This document shows, one piece after another, positions 34,380 to 43,337 of a DNA stretch of 64,000 nt (position 1 is the stretch's first letter; each line of letters begins with the position of its first letter). The notes below the pieces were generated by a model. That model saw only the letters and a program-made list of their open reading frames with translations. It was not told the DNA's origin and made no database searches. Both the position numbers and the translations under genes were made by a program. The DNA is from Flavobacteriales bacterium (GTDB taxonomy: Bacteria > Bacteroidota > Bacteroidia > Flavobacteriales_F > PHOS-HE28): the NCBI GenBank assembly GCA_016710685.1, contig JADJVC010000014.1:248001-312000 (forward strand). Direction: 5' to 3'.

Positions 34380-35105
34380 TTACCTGAACCGCTCATCCCA
34401 GGTTTGGGCTGGGATCGGCAATCGGTCCTTGAAGTGGATCACTTGCCCGGAACGCTGTACCACGCGCTTGTACACCACCATTTTGCCTTCCTCATCGATT
34501 ATGCGCTCAGTCACCACAGCACCACCTTCCACATATACACGTTCGCCGGGCACCACAGCGGGCGGCAGCGGGACGGCATGCACCTCATGCGCTGGCTGTT
34601 GCTGTTCCGCAGGCACGGTGGTAGCGGGTTTGGTCGCAGGGTGCGTATCCGGCTTTTCCAGCGCCACGGGCACTTCTTGAGGTGTTGTTCCGGTAGTTTT
34701 CGGATGCGGCGACCCTCCGGTGCTTTGGGGGGCAGGTTGAGCGGTGTCCGGCTGACCCTGCTGTTCTTCGGAACGGCTTTTCAACAAAGCCTGCAGGTCC
34801 TGGATCTTCACCTTGGGATACACATTGTACGGCCGCATCTTCCGCGCCTGCTCGTAGGCCGCCAGCGCATCTTCGTAACGGTCCTCCCGGAAAGCTGTTT
34901 CCGGCTGCCGCATCACTTCCTGGTACGTGCTGTCGCTTTCCGATTCCGTGGTCTCCTTGGCCGCCAACTTGGAACGCTCCTTGGGGCTCAACTTGCTCAT
35001 TCCCTCGTTCAACGGATCCTCTTGCTGCGCAGAAAGGGGAGCTGAAAAGCACAGTATCCCCGCCGCGAGAAACGCGCGAACCAAAATCGGGGTGAGGTTG
35101 TTCAT
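34380..35105 (-). CDS. secreted TPR-containing protein with Pro/Thr-rich linker
   Basis: A 241-residue exported protein. The signal peptide ends SAPLSAQ. Residues 60-110 resemble one TPR (FREDRYEDALAAYEQARKMRP). Residues 115-180 are low-complexity Gln/Pro/Thr. The C-terminal 60 residues, predicted beta (VYVEGGAVVTERIIDEEGKM), are unrecognised. It lies divergently from a lipoprotein gene and may share a bidirectional promoter region (35106-35222). Confidence 0.65.
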   Translation of the reverse strand: MNNLTPILVRAFLAAGILCFSAPLSAQQEDPLNEGMSKLSPKERSKLAAKETTESESDSTYQEVMRQPETAFREDRYEDALAAYEQARKMRPYNVYPKVKIQDLQALLKSRSEEQQGQPDTAQPAPQSTGGSPHPKTTGTTPQEVPVALEKPDTHPATKPATTVPAEQQQPAHEVHAVPLPPAVVPGERVYVEGGAVVTERIIDEEGKMVVYKRVVQRSGQVIHFKDRLPIPAQTWDERFR

Positions 35106-35222
35106 TTCGGGTAAGCCAGCACAAATTACGCTCCAACGGAAAATTAGCGCTCTCCGGCATACGTAATTTAGCCCCCGAAGTTGGCTTTTAACCCCAAACA
35201 GCCCGTTCCAAACCCAAAGCTC

Positions 35223-36086
35223 ATGCGTAACCTCACCTTGAAATCCGCCCTATTCACAGTCATCACTGCTGTTTTAGTCTTCACTTCCTGCCAAACGGAC
35301 CCCACCACTACCGAGCAGTACAAGAACTTGGAGCACGACAAGGATGTGGTATCGGAGCAAAGCGGCATGAAGGATTCCACCATCAATGAGATGTTCGGCG
35401 CCTTTAACCGTGTCAGCGAGAATTTGCGCATGATCCGAGAGAAGCAGGGCCTGATAGCCAAAGGCGCCAGCGGCGTGGAAGGCGGAAAGAACATGGAGCA
35501 AAGCATAGCCGCAGATCTCAATGCCATCGACTCCCTGCTGGCCGCCAACAAGAAGATCATTGCGCGGATGCGGAGCAACTCCTCCAAAGATGCCTCCAAG
35601 TTAACCGAGCTTCAAAAGGGCATCGCGGAAATGGAGCGCACCATCAACGACAAAGACTCCGAGATCGTTTCCATCAAAGAGCAGCTCACCAGCACCAACT
35701 CATCGCTGGCCAGCATGATCCAGATGTACCAGGACAAGGAACAGCAGGCGAACATGCAACTGAATGAGCTCAACGCCGGCTGGTACTGCGTGGGCACCGG
35801 CAAGGAACTGCGCGACAACAACGTGCTCACCAAAGAAGGCGGTGTGATCGGTATCGGTGGAGTGAACAAACTCAACACCGCCGACCTCAACAAGAGCTAC
35901 TTCAAGAAGATCGATATCACCAAGACCACCGTGATCCCCGTAGATGCGAAAAAGGCGAAGGTGGTGACCTCACACCCGGCAGGTAGCTACGAGCTGGTGG
36001 GCACGGACCGCGTGGAAAACCTTACGATCAAGGATACCGTACGCTTCTGGAGCCTGAGCAAATACTTGGTCATCGAGGCTGATTGA
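35223..36086 (+). CDS. coiled-coil lipoprotein
   Basis: A 287-residue lipoprotein with lipobox VFTSC. Residues 30-185 form a long coiled coil (NMEQSIAADLNAIDSLLAAN, LQKGIAEMERTINDKDSEIV). A C-terminal globular domain includes WYCVGTGKELRDNNVLTKE and YELVGTDRVENLTIKDT. No family was recognised beyond a similarity in plan to other Bacteroidota envelope lipoproteins. A terminator hairpin lies 174 bases downstream, shared with the convergent gene. Confidence 0.7.
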   Translation: MRNLTLKSALFTVITAVLVFTSCQTDPTTTEQYKNLEHDKDVVSEQSGMKDSTINEMFGAFNRVSENLRMIREKQGLIAKGASGVEGGKNMEQSIAADLNAIDSLLAANKKIIARMRSNSSKDASKLTELQKGIAEMERTINDKDSEIVSIKEQLTSTNSSLASMIQMYQDKEQQANMQLNELNAGWYCVGTGKELRDNNVLTKEGGVIGIGGVNKLNTADLNKSYFKKIDITKTTVIPVDAKKAKVVTSHPAGSYELVGTDRVENLTIKDTVRFWSLSKYLVIEAD

Positions 36087-36101
36087 GGGGGAGAGGTACA
36101 G

Positions 36102-36180
36102 TTTGCAGTCGGCAGTAGCAGTCGGCAGTTGCAGTTTGCAGTTGCCCCGCTGTTCAACAGGAGTTGCAGTCGGCTCAGTT
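36102..36180. repeat. short GCAGT-based repeats
   Basis: The phrases CAGTTTGCAGT, CGGCAGT and TTGCAGT alternate across about 80 bases (for example GCAGTTTGCAGTCGGCAGTA), then a last GTTGCAGTCGGC copy. The region between the lipoprotein stop and the terminator is otherwise without a coding frame. Confidence 0.55.
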
Positions 36181-36260
36181 CGGCGTTCATCTTCACGATC
36201 CCTTAAAGCGTTCCCTTCGAAAGCGTCGCAACGTACCGCTTCTTCTTTTCCGCCAAATGA

Positions 36261-36287
36261 AAAGGGCCGCGAATTTCGCGGCCCTTT
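36261..36287. terminator. bidirectional terminator hairpin
   Basis: AAAGGGCCGCGA and TCGCGGCCCTTT form a perfect 12-base stem with an ATT loop, with A-rich and T-rich flanks, between two convergent genes. Confidence 0.85.
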
Positions 36288-36310
36288 CTTATTGTTTGGT
36301 TAAAGCTCGG

Positions 36311-36733
36311 TCACTTCTTCTCGGCTTCAGCTTTTGCTGAACCTTTTTTGCCGGCGCAGCAGCCTGTGCCGCCTTCCTTGCCGCAGCTTTCCAACTTGCC
36401 AGAAGCTTGCAGCTCCTGCATTTTCTTCTGCTGCTCAGGATTGAGCATTTCAGCGATCGAAGCGTAGGTGGCCTTATCCTGCTCTTTGGCTTTGGCGTCC
36501 ATTGTTTCGCAATGGCCACGCATGCCCATCAGGCTTTCTTCGTTCTTCGCCAGGAGATCGTTGGCTTTGGCCGTCTGGTCCTTGTCCAAGTTCAATTCCT
36601 TGGTCAGCAATTCCACCTTGGCCTTGGTCATGTCGGCGCATGCCTTTGCGGTCTCCGCTTCAGTGGATTGGGCGTTTGCGAAAGAGGCCACACCGATCAG
36701 CAGGGCGGCGGCGAACAGTTTGATCGTCGTCAT
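36311..36733 (-). CDS. small periplasmic protein of unknown function, Cys-rich tail
   Basis: A 140-residue protein with a signal peptide ending SFANAQ and a predominantly helical, Lys/Glu/Gln-rich body with two repeated helix-turn-helix-like stretches (LLTKELNLDKDQTAKANDLL and IAEMLNPEQQKKMQEL). The tail carries Cys residues (ESCGKEGGTGCCAGKK). The plan is reminiscent of Spy/CpxP/DUF4168-type periplasmic proteins but I cannot assign it. The start at 36733 is set by the signal peptide; longer in-frame sequence upstream is not protein-like. Confidence 0.6.
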   Translation of the reverse strand: MTTIKLFAAALLIGVASFANAQSTEAETAKACADMTKAKVELLTKELNLDKDQTAKANDLLAKNEESLMGMRGHCETMDAKAKEQDKATYASIAEMLNPEQQKKMQELQASGKLESCGKEGGTGCCAGKKGSAKAEAEKK

Positions 36734-36822
36734 GGTTGTTTTGATTTTGTGGCGCGAAGATAAGGGGTTGTGTGGAACCGCTACGGCACTAAGACGCAAC
36801 GGGGGTGCAAAAAAATGCGATG

Positions 36823-36865
36823 GGAATACCACGAAGAACACTAAGGGCACGAAGAAGTGAAAAAA
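36823..36865. repeat. half of an ACCACGAAG-type dispersed repeat
   Basis: GAATACCACGAAGAACACTA then AGGGCACGAAGAAGTG resembles the arms of the dispersed CACNGAGG/CCACGAAG element seen at 13451-13617 and 44861-44892. It sits between the small periplasmic gene and the SDR gene and contains no coding frame. Confidence 0.4.
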
Positions 36866-36915
36866 GGAATATCCGTCGGCTGCGCGCCAGCAAACGGCCA
36901 CTCTACTGCTTAGTA

Positions 36916-37803
36916 TCAAGCGCTTTTCGCCCCCCGCACCATGCGCTCGATGGAGTCCCACATCTCCGGTCCGAGCTGCTCTAACGGATTGAATTGGCCT
37001 GCACCTTTCAACCATTCACCGCCATCGATGGTGACCACTTCGCCGTTCATGAAGCCGCTGAAGGTGGACACTAAGTAGGATGCAAGGTCGGTCAGCTCAT
37101 GGTGCTCTCCCACGCGTCCCAGCGGCACGCGCTTCGCCATGTCAAATTTTTCAGCGAGCTCGCCCGGCATCAACCGTTGCCAAGCGCCCTTGGTTGGAAA
37201 AGGCCCAGGTGCGATCGCGTTGGTGCGGATCCCGTACTTCGCCCACTCCACGGCCAACGATCGCGTGAGTGCCAACACGCCCGCCTTGGCGCACGCACTG
37301 GGAACCACGTACCCACTGCCGGTCCACGCGTAAGTGGTGGTGATGTTGAGCACGACTTTGTCCTTATCCCCCTTGGCGATCCAGTATTTCCCGAAGGCAA
37401 GCGTGCAATTCACCGTGCCCATCAGAACGATGCCGATGATGGTCTCGAACGCCTTACTGCTAAGCCGTTCGGTGGGGCTGATGAAGTTTCCCGCCGCATT
37501 GTTCACCAAGCAGTCCACCTTGCCGAAGTTCGCGATCACCGTTTCCAAAAGTTTGTCCACATCCTGCGATCTGCTTACATCACAAGCCACCGGTAGCACC
37601 GTGCCGCCCGTGTTCTTCATGATCTCTGCAGCTGTGACTTGCAGCACATCCAATTTTCGGCTGGTAATGCACACCTTGGCCCCCAGCCGGACGAATGCTT
37701 CGGCCATGCTGCGTCCCAAGCCGGTGCCGCCACCGGTGATCACGATCACCTGTCCTTCCAAGGCGCCATCGCGCAGCATGCTTTGTTTGTTTTCCATCTT
37801 CAT
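36916..37803 (-). CDS. SDR family oxidoreductase, 2,4-dienoyl-CoA reductase-like
   Basis: A 295-residue short-chain dehydrogenase. The cofactor motif GGGTGLGR (residues 24-31) and NNAAG (about 101-105) are clear. In place of the classical YxxxK there is PSACAK then AGVLALTRSLAVEW, as in the DECR/peroxisomal dienoyl-CoA reductase group, which lacks the catalytic tyrosine of other SDRs. It would reduce 2,4-dienoyl-CoA esters during unsaturated fatty acid beta-oxidation, NADPH-dependent. It overlaps the upstream TPR gene by four bases. Confidence 0.85.
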   Translation of the reverse strand: MKMENKQSMLRDGALEGQVIVITGGGTGLGRSMAEAFVRLGAKVCITSRKLDVLQVTAAEIMKNTGGTVLPVACDVSRSQDVDKLLETVIANFGKVDCLVNNAAGNFISPTERLSSKAFETIIGIVLMGTVNCTLAFGKYWIAKGDKDKVVLNITTTYAWTGSGYVVPSACAKAGVLALTRSLAVEWAKYGIRTNAIAPGPFPTKGAWQRLMPGELAEKFDMAKRVPLGRVGEHHELTDLASYLVSTFSGFMNGEVVTIDGGEWLKGAGQFNPLEQLGPEMWDSIERMVRGAKSA

Positions 37804-38828
37804 TCGGGGGCGTTGGTGCGGGGTACGGGCTTGTCCTCGTTGCGGTCTGTGTTGCTCTTCGGGGCTTGAACGGGCACCACCGGTTTTTCCACGGTGCCGC
37901 CGCAGTTGGCCAACACGAGTTTTTCCACCTCATCGCCGTGCTGCGCGGTGAAGCCGAGCTCCAGTGCCTGCCGGAAATTGACGCACGCCTTTGCGGTATC
38001 CCCGCTTTCCAGTGCGATCACGCCGAGGTTGCGGTAGATGTACGGGTTGCGCACTTTACGCTTGCGGGCACGCTGGATGTCCTTCAATGCCTGGTCGGTT
38101 TCGCCCAGCTTGTATTGGCTCCAGCCCCGGTTGTTGAAGGCATAGCTGTAGTTGGGGTTCAGCTTTATGGCGCGGTCATAGTCCGCCACGGCTGCGGCAT
38201 GCCGCCCGTTGGCCGCCTCCAGCCAATAGCCGCGGCTGTTGTAGTTCACGGGATCTCGCGGGTCCATCGCGATGGCCTGCCTAAAAGCCGAACGTGCCAA
38301 AGCCGTATCGCCTGCTTCAGCTGCCAATTCCCCTTGCATGCGGAAGAACCGCTCGCGGCTTTCATTCTCCGGTGCAGTTTCATCCAACGCCGTAAGGATG
38401 GCCGCACGTGCCGCGGGCAAGTCACCCCTTGAACGCTCAACTTCCGCCAGCCGGTAACGCGCCTCTTCCGAAGCACCCTTCCCCAACGCCGCATGCAAAT
38501 GGGCTGCCGCACTGTCCATACGCCCCAAGCCTTGCTCAGCGATGGCAAGCTGTAACAGCCCCACCGCACTGTCGGGCATTAATCGGACCGCCGTGCGCGC
38601 ATCCGCCTCCGCTTTTTCAAATTCCGAAATGGTGTTCCAAGCCGCTGCGCGTAACCCGTAAAACACAGGCTGCTCCAAGTGGCTCAATGCCCCCGTGGCC
38701 ACGCGCAAAGCGGGGTATGCCTTGCCTTTGGCCAACAGTTTGCGCACCTTCTTTTCCTGGTGGCTCATGCCTTGGGCCAACAGCATGGCGGGCAGGATCA
38801 ACGCCGCTATGAATACTTGGGAACGCAT
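37800..38828 (-). CDS. secreted TPR protein
   Basis: A 342-residue protein with an N-terminal signal peptide (LILPAMLLAQG) and at least five tetratricopeptide-like helical repeats from residue 30 to 290, for example LAIAEQGLGRMDSAAAHLHA, ALARSAFRQAIAMDPRDPVN and DRAIKLNPNYSYAFNNRGW. The last 60 residues carry EVEKLVLANCGG and a charged Pro-rich tail. TPRs mediate protein contacts; specificity is unknown. First gene of a two-gene unit with the SDR. Confidence 0.75.
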   Translation of the reverse strand: MRSQVFIAALILPAMLLAQGMSHQEKKVRKLLAKGKAYPALRVATGALSHLEQPVFYGLRAAAWNTISEFEKAEADARTAVRLMPDSAVGLLQLAIAEQGLGRMDSAAAHLHAALGKGASEEARYRLAEVERSRGDLPAARAAILTALDETAPENESRERFFRMQGELAAEAGDTALARSAFRQAIAMDPRDPVNYNSRGYWLEAANGRHAAAVADYDRAIKLNPNYSYAFNNRGWSQYKLGETDQALKDIQRARKRKVRNPYIYRNLGVIALESGDTAKACVNFRQALELGFTAQHGDEVEKLVLANCGGTVEKPVVPVQAPKSNTDRNEDKPVPRTNAPE

Positions 38829-38832
38829 GCGG

Positions 38833-38840
38833 CGAAGGTA
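38833..38840 (-). promoter_or_regulatory. -7-like element before the TPR gene
   Basis: TACCTTCG on the minus strand ends four bases before the ATG at 38828. Confidence 0.5.
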
Positions 38841-39068
38841 GGGCGATGCGGCGGAGATCCATGTGAAGGACTGCGCGTTGCTTGTTGGAGCTAGAGACCT
38901 TTTAGCCAGTGAAGGGACGGTACGATTTCATCACCGGTAATGACAGATTATCGTTGGGGCAGGCTCTGGGGACGTTGGAATGTCGGCGTTGGTGGTGACG
39001 ATATCCTTAATCCTTCACCTAAACCGCTTTCACAGCACAACGAATAACTTGGCTGCCGAACTCCCCCA

Positions 39069-40535
39069 ATGCGCCCCAACATCGCCATCCCCATCGCCCT
39101 TATCATCCTCACCGCAACAAGCTGCGCCATAAACCCGGTAACCGGCAAAAAGCAGTTCGGCGTAATGGGCGAGGCGCGCGAGATCCAAATGGGCATGGCG
39201 TACGACCCGCAGATCACTGCGGCATATGGGCTATATGAGGACAGCGTCTTACAGGCTTACATCAATACAAAAGGCAAGGAGATGGGCGCTATTTCGCACC
39301 GGCCGAAGTTGGAGTATCATTTCCGCATTATGGATTCGCCGGTGGTGAATGCTTTTGCCGTGCCGGGGGGGTATGTGTATTTCACGCGGGGCATCATGGC
39401 GAATTTCAATAACGAGGCGGAATTTGCGGGGGTGTTGGGGCACGAGATCGGGCACGTTACCGCACGGCATTCGGTGGTGGCGCAACGCGATGCCACGATT
39501 GCGCAGGTGGGACTGATCGCGGCGGCTATTGCTTCGCCGAAGTTTGCGCAATACTTGGAGCCCGCGGCGCAGGGCGTGCAATTGATGCTGTTGAAGTTCG
39601 GTCGCGATGCGGAGAGCCAGAGCGATGGACTTGGCGTGGAGTATAGCTCGAAGATCGGCTACAACGCGCATGAGATGGCGGAGTTCTTCAACACCTTGGC
39701 CCGCGAGCGCGATGTGGCGGGCGGGCAGGCCATTCCGGAATTCCTGAGCACCCACCCGGACCCGCTGAACCGCCGCGAAAACGTGAATGAGCTCGCAACC
39801 GAATGGCAGGAGAAGTTGGGGATGACCAACGGCGCGGTGGGCCGCGATACGTATTTGCAAATGGTGGAGGGGCTGGTGTACGGCGAAGATCCGCGCCAAG
39901 GATTTATGGAGAACGGCAACTTCAACCACCCGGACCTGAAGATCAAATTTCCCGTACCTGCCGGATGGCGCACGGAGAATACGCCGCAACGTTTCCAAAT
40001 GGCGCCGGAGGACGGCAAAGCGCTGCAATTCCTGGCGTTCGCACCGGGTGCAAACTTGCAAGCGGCTGCCGATACGTTCGTTACAGCGAACGGCCTAACG
40101 CTTTTGAACAAGCGCAACCTCACCGTCAACGGTTTCGCGGCGCTGGAGTTGAACACTGAGCAGCGCCCGGACCCGCAAGCGCAGCAAGACCCGCAGCAGC
40201 CTGCACAGGTGTTGCGCGTAAGGACCACGATCTACCAGGTGGACCAAAGCATGATCCAGATCACCGGCCTTTCCCTCGCTGCGGATTTCAACACCTACGC
40301 ACCGCAGTTCGGCACCAGTATGGCCGGTTTTGCCCCGTTGACGGACCCGGTGTTGCTGAACAAGAAGCCGGAACGCATCCATGTGCAACGCACAGCGCAA
40401 ACGCAATCCCTCACTCAGCAATTCGCGCAGTATGGCATTCCGCAGGCACGCTTGGAGGAGTTCGCGATCGTGAACGGCATGCAGTTGACGGACGTGGTGG
40501 AGGCGGGGACTTTGATCAAGGTGTTGGGGCCATAG
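39069..40535 (+). CDS. M48 family lipoprotein metalloprotease
   Basis: A 488-residue lipoprotein (lipobox ATSC, Cys19) with an M48 zinc peptidase domain. The zinc-binding HEIGH is at residues 125-129, and the third ligand Glu lies in the following DAESQSDGLGVEY helix. It resembles BepA/LoiP-type outer-membrane quality-control proteases. A C-terminal region (330-488) with LAFAPGANLQAAA and a LysM-like end is typical of the Bacteroidota members. Substrates are probably misassembled outer-membrane proteins, by family analogy only. Confidence 0.88.
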   Translation: MRPNIAIPIALIILTATSCAINPVTGKKQFGVMGEAREIQMGMAYDPQITAAYGLYEDSVLQAYINTKGKEMGAISHRPKLEYHFRIMDSPVVNAFAVPGGYVYFTRGIMANFNNEAEFAGVLGHEIGHVTARHSVVAQRDATIAQVGLIAAAIASPKFAQYLEPAAQGVQLMLLKFGRDAESQSDGLGVEYSSKIGYNAHEMAEFFNTLARERDVAGGQAIPEFLSTHPDPLNRRENVNELATEWQEKLGMTNGAVGRDTYLQMVEGLVYGEDPRQGFMENGNFNHPDLKIKFPVPAGWRTENTPQRFQMAPEDGKALQFLAFAPGANLQAAADTFVTANGLTLLNKRNLTVNGFAALELNTEQRPDPQAQQDPQQPAQVLRVRTTIYQVDQSMIQITGLSLAADFNTYAPQFGTSMAGFAPLTDPVLLNKKPERIHVQRTAQTQSLTQQFAQYGIPQARLEEFAIVNGMQLTDVVEAGTLIKVLGP

Positions 40536-40600
40536 GGCTCCTCGGCTTCACTCGGAGACCTATTGTGTCCTTCAGGACTTCGAGCGAAGCCGAGAAGCCC
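40535..40600. repeat. GGACTTCGAGCGAAGCC dispersed repeat, copy 1
   Basis: GGACTTCGAGCGAAGCCGAG (40575-40594), continuing AAGCCC to 40600, has a degenerate inverted copy at 40535-40560 (GGGCTCCTCGGCTTCACTCG...). The two arms could pair around a 14-base loop just after the M48 stop codon, so this may end the transcript. Confidence 0.65.
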
Positions 40601-40617
40601 TTCCGCCGGAGAAGCTT

Positions 40618-40625
40618 TACTTTCA
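40618..40625 (+). promoter_or_regulatory. -7-like element before the repeat-motif protein gene
   Basis: TACTTTCA ends four bases before the ATG at 40630. Confidence 0.4.
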
Positions 40626-40629
40626 CGCC

Positions 40630-41040
40630 ATGCGCCTCGAATACCCCGCAAAGATCCTGTTAGCTTGGGGCGAGGCCATCAGCGGCAATGCTCAGATCCG
40701 CGAATGGCTCATCAAGAACGGATATCCTGAACTCGGTATTTTCGTCTTTGCGCTGCACCTGAAAGCCGATGCCCGCAAGTGGCTGATGGAGAACGGGCAC
40801 CCACACCTCATGGCGATCATCCGTGGGATCGAGGAAGATGAAAAGGCACTGGACTGGTTGGACAAGCACGACATGCACGTGCTGCGCAAAGTGGCCGAAT
40901 GCGGCGGCGATGATGATGCCTTTCAATGGCTGCTGAAGAACAACCACCGCGAATTGGCCATGCTCGGCCTTAAAATGTGGTCCATCAAGATGCAGATCGA
41001 GGATGATCACAATGACCCCCACAAGTTTTCGGCAGAGTAG
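40630..41040 (+). CDS. conserved hypothetical protein with about four internal WL..N repeats
   Basis: A 136-residue soluble helical protein with repeats of about 31-34 residues: REWLIKNGYPELGIFVFAL, RKWLMENGHPHLMAIIRGI, LDWLDKHDMHVLRKVAEC and FQWLLKNNHRELAMLGLKMW. The pattern Trp-Leu-x-x-Asn/His followed by a Leu helix resembles ankyrin-like stacking. Function unknown. Repeats of the GGACTTCGAGC family flank the gene on both sides. Confidence 0.72.
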   Translation: MRLEYPAKILLAWGEAISGNAQIREWLIKNGYPELGIFVFALHLKADARKWLMENGHPHLMAIIRGIEEDEKALDWLDKHDMHVLRKVAECGGDDDAFQWLLKNNHRELAMLGLKMWSIKMQIEDDHNDPHKFSAE

Positions 41041-41048
41041 TTGTCCGC

Positions 41049-41084
41049 CGGTAGGACTTCGAGCGAAGCCGAGAAGTCCTACCG
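41049..41084. repeat. GGACTTCGAGCGAAGCC dispersed repeat, copy 2
   Basis: CGGTAGGACTTC (41049-41060) and GAAGTCCTACCG (41073-41084) are perfect 12-base inverted arms around GAGCGAAGCCGA, with the same core as at 40575. Lies between convergent genes; probably forms a hairpin in both transcripts. Confidence 0.8.
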
Positions 41085-41092
41085 ACTGAGAA

Positions 41093-43312
41093 TTAATGAT
41101 CGATCCGTTCCACGCGCCTGACCTCGGGCACCTCACGGAGCTTCTCAACCAATGAGTGCAAGTGTTGCGCATCGTGTACATAAGCCATCACCTTGCCTTC
41201 GAAAATGCCGTCCTTGCTCTCGAAGCTGATGCTGCGCATGTTCACGTTGCTGTCCCGGCTGATGATGGTGGTGATGCGGTTCACCAAACCCACCGCGTCA
41301 ATGCCGCTGAACTGGATGCCAGCTAGAAACTCCACGCTGTCCTTGCCTTTCCAGCGCGCCTTTACGATGCGCATGGCGAAGTTGCTCATGAGCTGTACGG
41401 CATTGGGGCAGTTCACCCGGTGGATGCGGATGCCCTCGCCAGGCGTGATGAAACCGAACACGTCATCGCCGGGAATGGGGTGGCAGCACGGGCTCAACTT
41501 GTAGCTCATGTTCTGCACTTCTTCGCCGATGGTGAGCGTGCCACCCTGGTTCCCGCGGATCTCCGCAACGATCTCTTCCAACGGCCGCTCCTCGGTGGTA
41601 CGTTTTCCTTTGGCCATTTGCAGGCGACCGTTCTTTACGTTTGGCGTCGGAAGCTTGTTCAGGTCGTGGCGACCGCGCGCAACCTGCCAATAGAGGTCAT
41701 TGGGGCTTGAGGCAAGGAGATGATCCTGGAGGATGTCAATGTTCTCCTTGTTCACCTTTGCGCCCCATGCCCGCAACTGGTGCTGCACCGCGTCCCGGCC
41801 AACTATTGCCAGCTTTTTCTTTTGTTCGCGCAGCGCCTGTTTGATCTTGTGCCGGGCCCTCGCCGTCACCACGTAGTTGAGCCAATCCTCTTTCGGCATC
41901 TGCTTACGGCTGGTGATGATCTCCACCTGGTCTCCGCTGCGCAGCACTTGGCTCAACGGCACGAGCTGGTGGTTCACTTTTGCGCCGATGCAGTGCCGCC
42001 CGATCTGGCTGTGTATCTCGAAGGCGAAGTCCAACGCAGTGGCGCCTTTGGGGAGATCGCGCATATCCCCGGTAGGCGTGAATACCATGATGGTGTCGCT
42101 GAAGAGGTTCAGCTTGAAGTCCTGCACGAAATCCAGCGCGTTGCTTCCAGGGTCGGCCAGGATCTCCCGGATCTTGTTCAGCATACCGTCCATGGCGTTC
42201 GCGTGCTGCTCTTCGCCCTTGTAACGATAGTGGGCGGCCAAGCCCATTTCCGCCACTTCATCCATGCGGCGGCTGCGGATCTGTACTTCCACCCATTTGC
42301 CGCCCGGGCTCATCACCGTGGTATGCAGACTTTCATAGCCGTTGGCCTTGGGCCGGCTGATCCAGTCCCGCAAACGGTCCGGGCTGGGCTGATAGTAATC
42401 CGTTACGATGCTGTACACTTTCCAGCAATCTGCTTTTTCCAACTCTGGCTTGCTGTCCACGATGATGCGGATGGCGAACACATCATACACCTCTTCGAAG
42501 GAGACGTGCTTCTTCACCATCTTGTTGTAGATGCTGTTGATGCTCTTGGTCCGGCCTTTGATCTCGAATTCCAACCCTTCGCGTTCCAGTGCCTCGCGGA
42601 TGGGCAATATGAAGCGGCTGATGAAGCGCTTTCGCACGCTTTCGCCCTTTTTCAATCGTTCTTCGATGTCCGCGTATACGGCGGGCTCCGTGTACTTCAA
42701 TGCAAGATCCTCCAGCTCGCTTTTGATGGCGTAGAGGCCTAACCGATGCGCAAGCGGTGCGTACAGGAACAGCGTTTCGCTGGCGATCTTTAACTGCTTT
42801 TCCCGCGGTAGACCATCCAGCGTGCGCATGTTGTGCAAGCGGTCGGCCAGCTTGATCAGGATCACCCGTATGTCTTGCGCCAGCGTCAGCAGCACCTTGC
42901 GGAAGTTCTCCGCTTGCATGCTGTCCGTCTGCCAGTTCACCCCGCTGATCTTGGTAAGCCCGTCGATGATGGTGCACACCGTGTCGCCGAATATCTCGCG
43001 CACGTCATCCAACGTGATGTCCGTGTCTTCCACGGTATCGTGCAACAACGCCGAAACCACGCTGGTTACGCCCAAACCGATCTCCTCTGCACAGATCCGG
43101 GCCACCGCGATGGGATGGTAGATATAAGGTTCGCCACTTTTCCGACGCTGTGTGCTATGCGCCTCCATGGCGATATTGAACGCCTTGCGGATCTGCCGCG
43201 TCCCTTCCGGCGTACGGTCCGTGCGTAAGCTGCGCAACAAGCCCCGGTAGCGGCTCAGGATCTGGTCCTTTTCCAATTCCAGTTCTTCAGCAGTGGCGGG
43301 AGCTTGCGGCAT
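41093..43312 (-). CDS. rel: bifunctional (p)ppGpp synthetase/hydrolase (Rel/SpoT)
   Basis: A 739-residue stringent-response enzyme in the full RSH layout. It has an HD hydrolase domain (HDTVEDT at residues 91-97, so hydrolysis is likely active), a synthetase domain with KSINSIYNKMVKKH and EVYDVFAIRIIVD, a TGS domain (VFTPTGDMRDLPKGATALDF...), a conserved helical/zinc-finger region, and a C-terminal ACT/RRM regulatory domain (AYVHDAQHLHSLVEKLREV). It makes and degrades (p)ppGpp in response to amino-acid starvation on the ribosome. The synthetase motif EVQIRSRRMDEVAEMGLAAH is conserved. A TATTTTTG element lies four bases before the start. Confidence 0.96.
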   Translation of the reverse strand: MPQAPATAEELELEKDQILSRYRGLLRSLRTDRTPEGTRQIRKAFNIAMEAHSTQRRKSGEPYIYHPIAVARICAEEIGLGVTSVVSALLHDTVEDTDITLDDVREIFGDTVCTIIDGLTKISGVNWQTDSMQAENFRKVLLTLAQDIRVILIKLADRLHNMRTLDGLPREKQLKIASETLFLYAPLAHRLGLYAIKSELEDLALKYTEPAVYADIEERLKKGESVRKRFISRFILPIREALEREGLEFEIKGRTKSINSIYNKMVKKHVSFEEVYDVFAIRIIVDSKPELEKADCWKVYSIVTDYYQPSPDRLRDWISRPKANGYESLHTTVMSPGGKWVEVQIRSRRMDEVAEMGLAAHYRYKGEEQHANAMDGMLNKIREILADPGSNALDFVQDFKLNLFSDTIMVFTPTGDMRDLPKGATALDFAFEIHSQIGRHCIGAKVNHQLVPLSQVLRSGDQVEIITSRKQMPKEDWLNYVVTARARHKIKQALREQKKKLAIVGRDAVQHQLRAWGAKVNKENIDILQDHLLASSPNDLYWQVARGRHDLNKLPTPNVKNGRLQMAKGKRTTEERPLEEIVAEIRGNQGGTLTIGEEVQNMSYKLSPCCHPIPGDDVFGFITPGEGIRIHRVNCPNAVQLMSNFAMRIVKARWKGKDSVEFLAGIQFSGIDAVGLVNRITTIISRDSNVNMRSISFESKDGIFEGKVMAYVHDAQHLHSLVEKLREVPEVRRVERIDH

Positions 43313-43316
43313 GGCT

Positions 43317-43324
43317 CAAAAATA
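43317..43324 (-). promoter_or_regulatory. -7 element before rel
   Basis: TATTTTTG on the minus strand, exact match to TAnnTTTG, ends four bases before the rel ATG. Confidence 0.55.
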
Positions 43325-43337
43325 GGGATGGGAAGAA

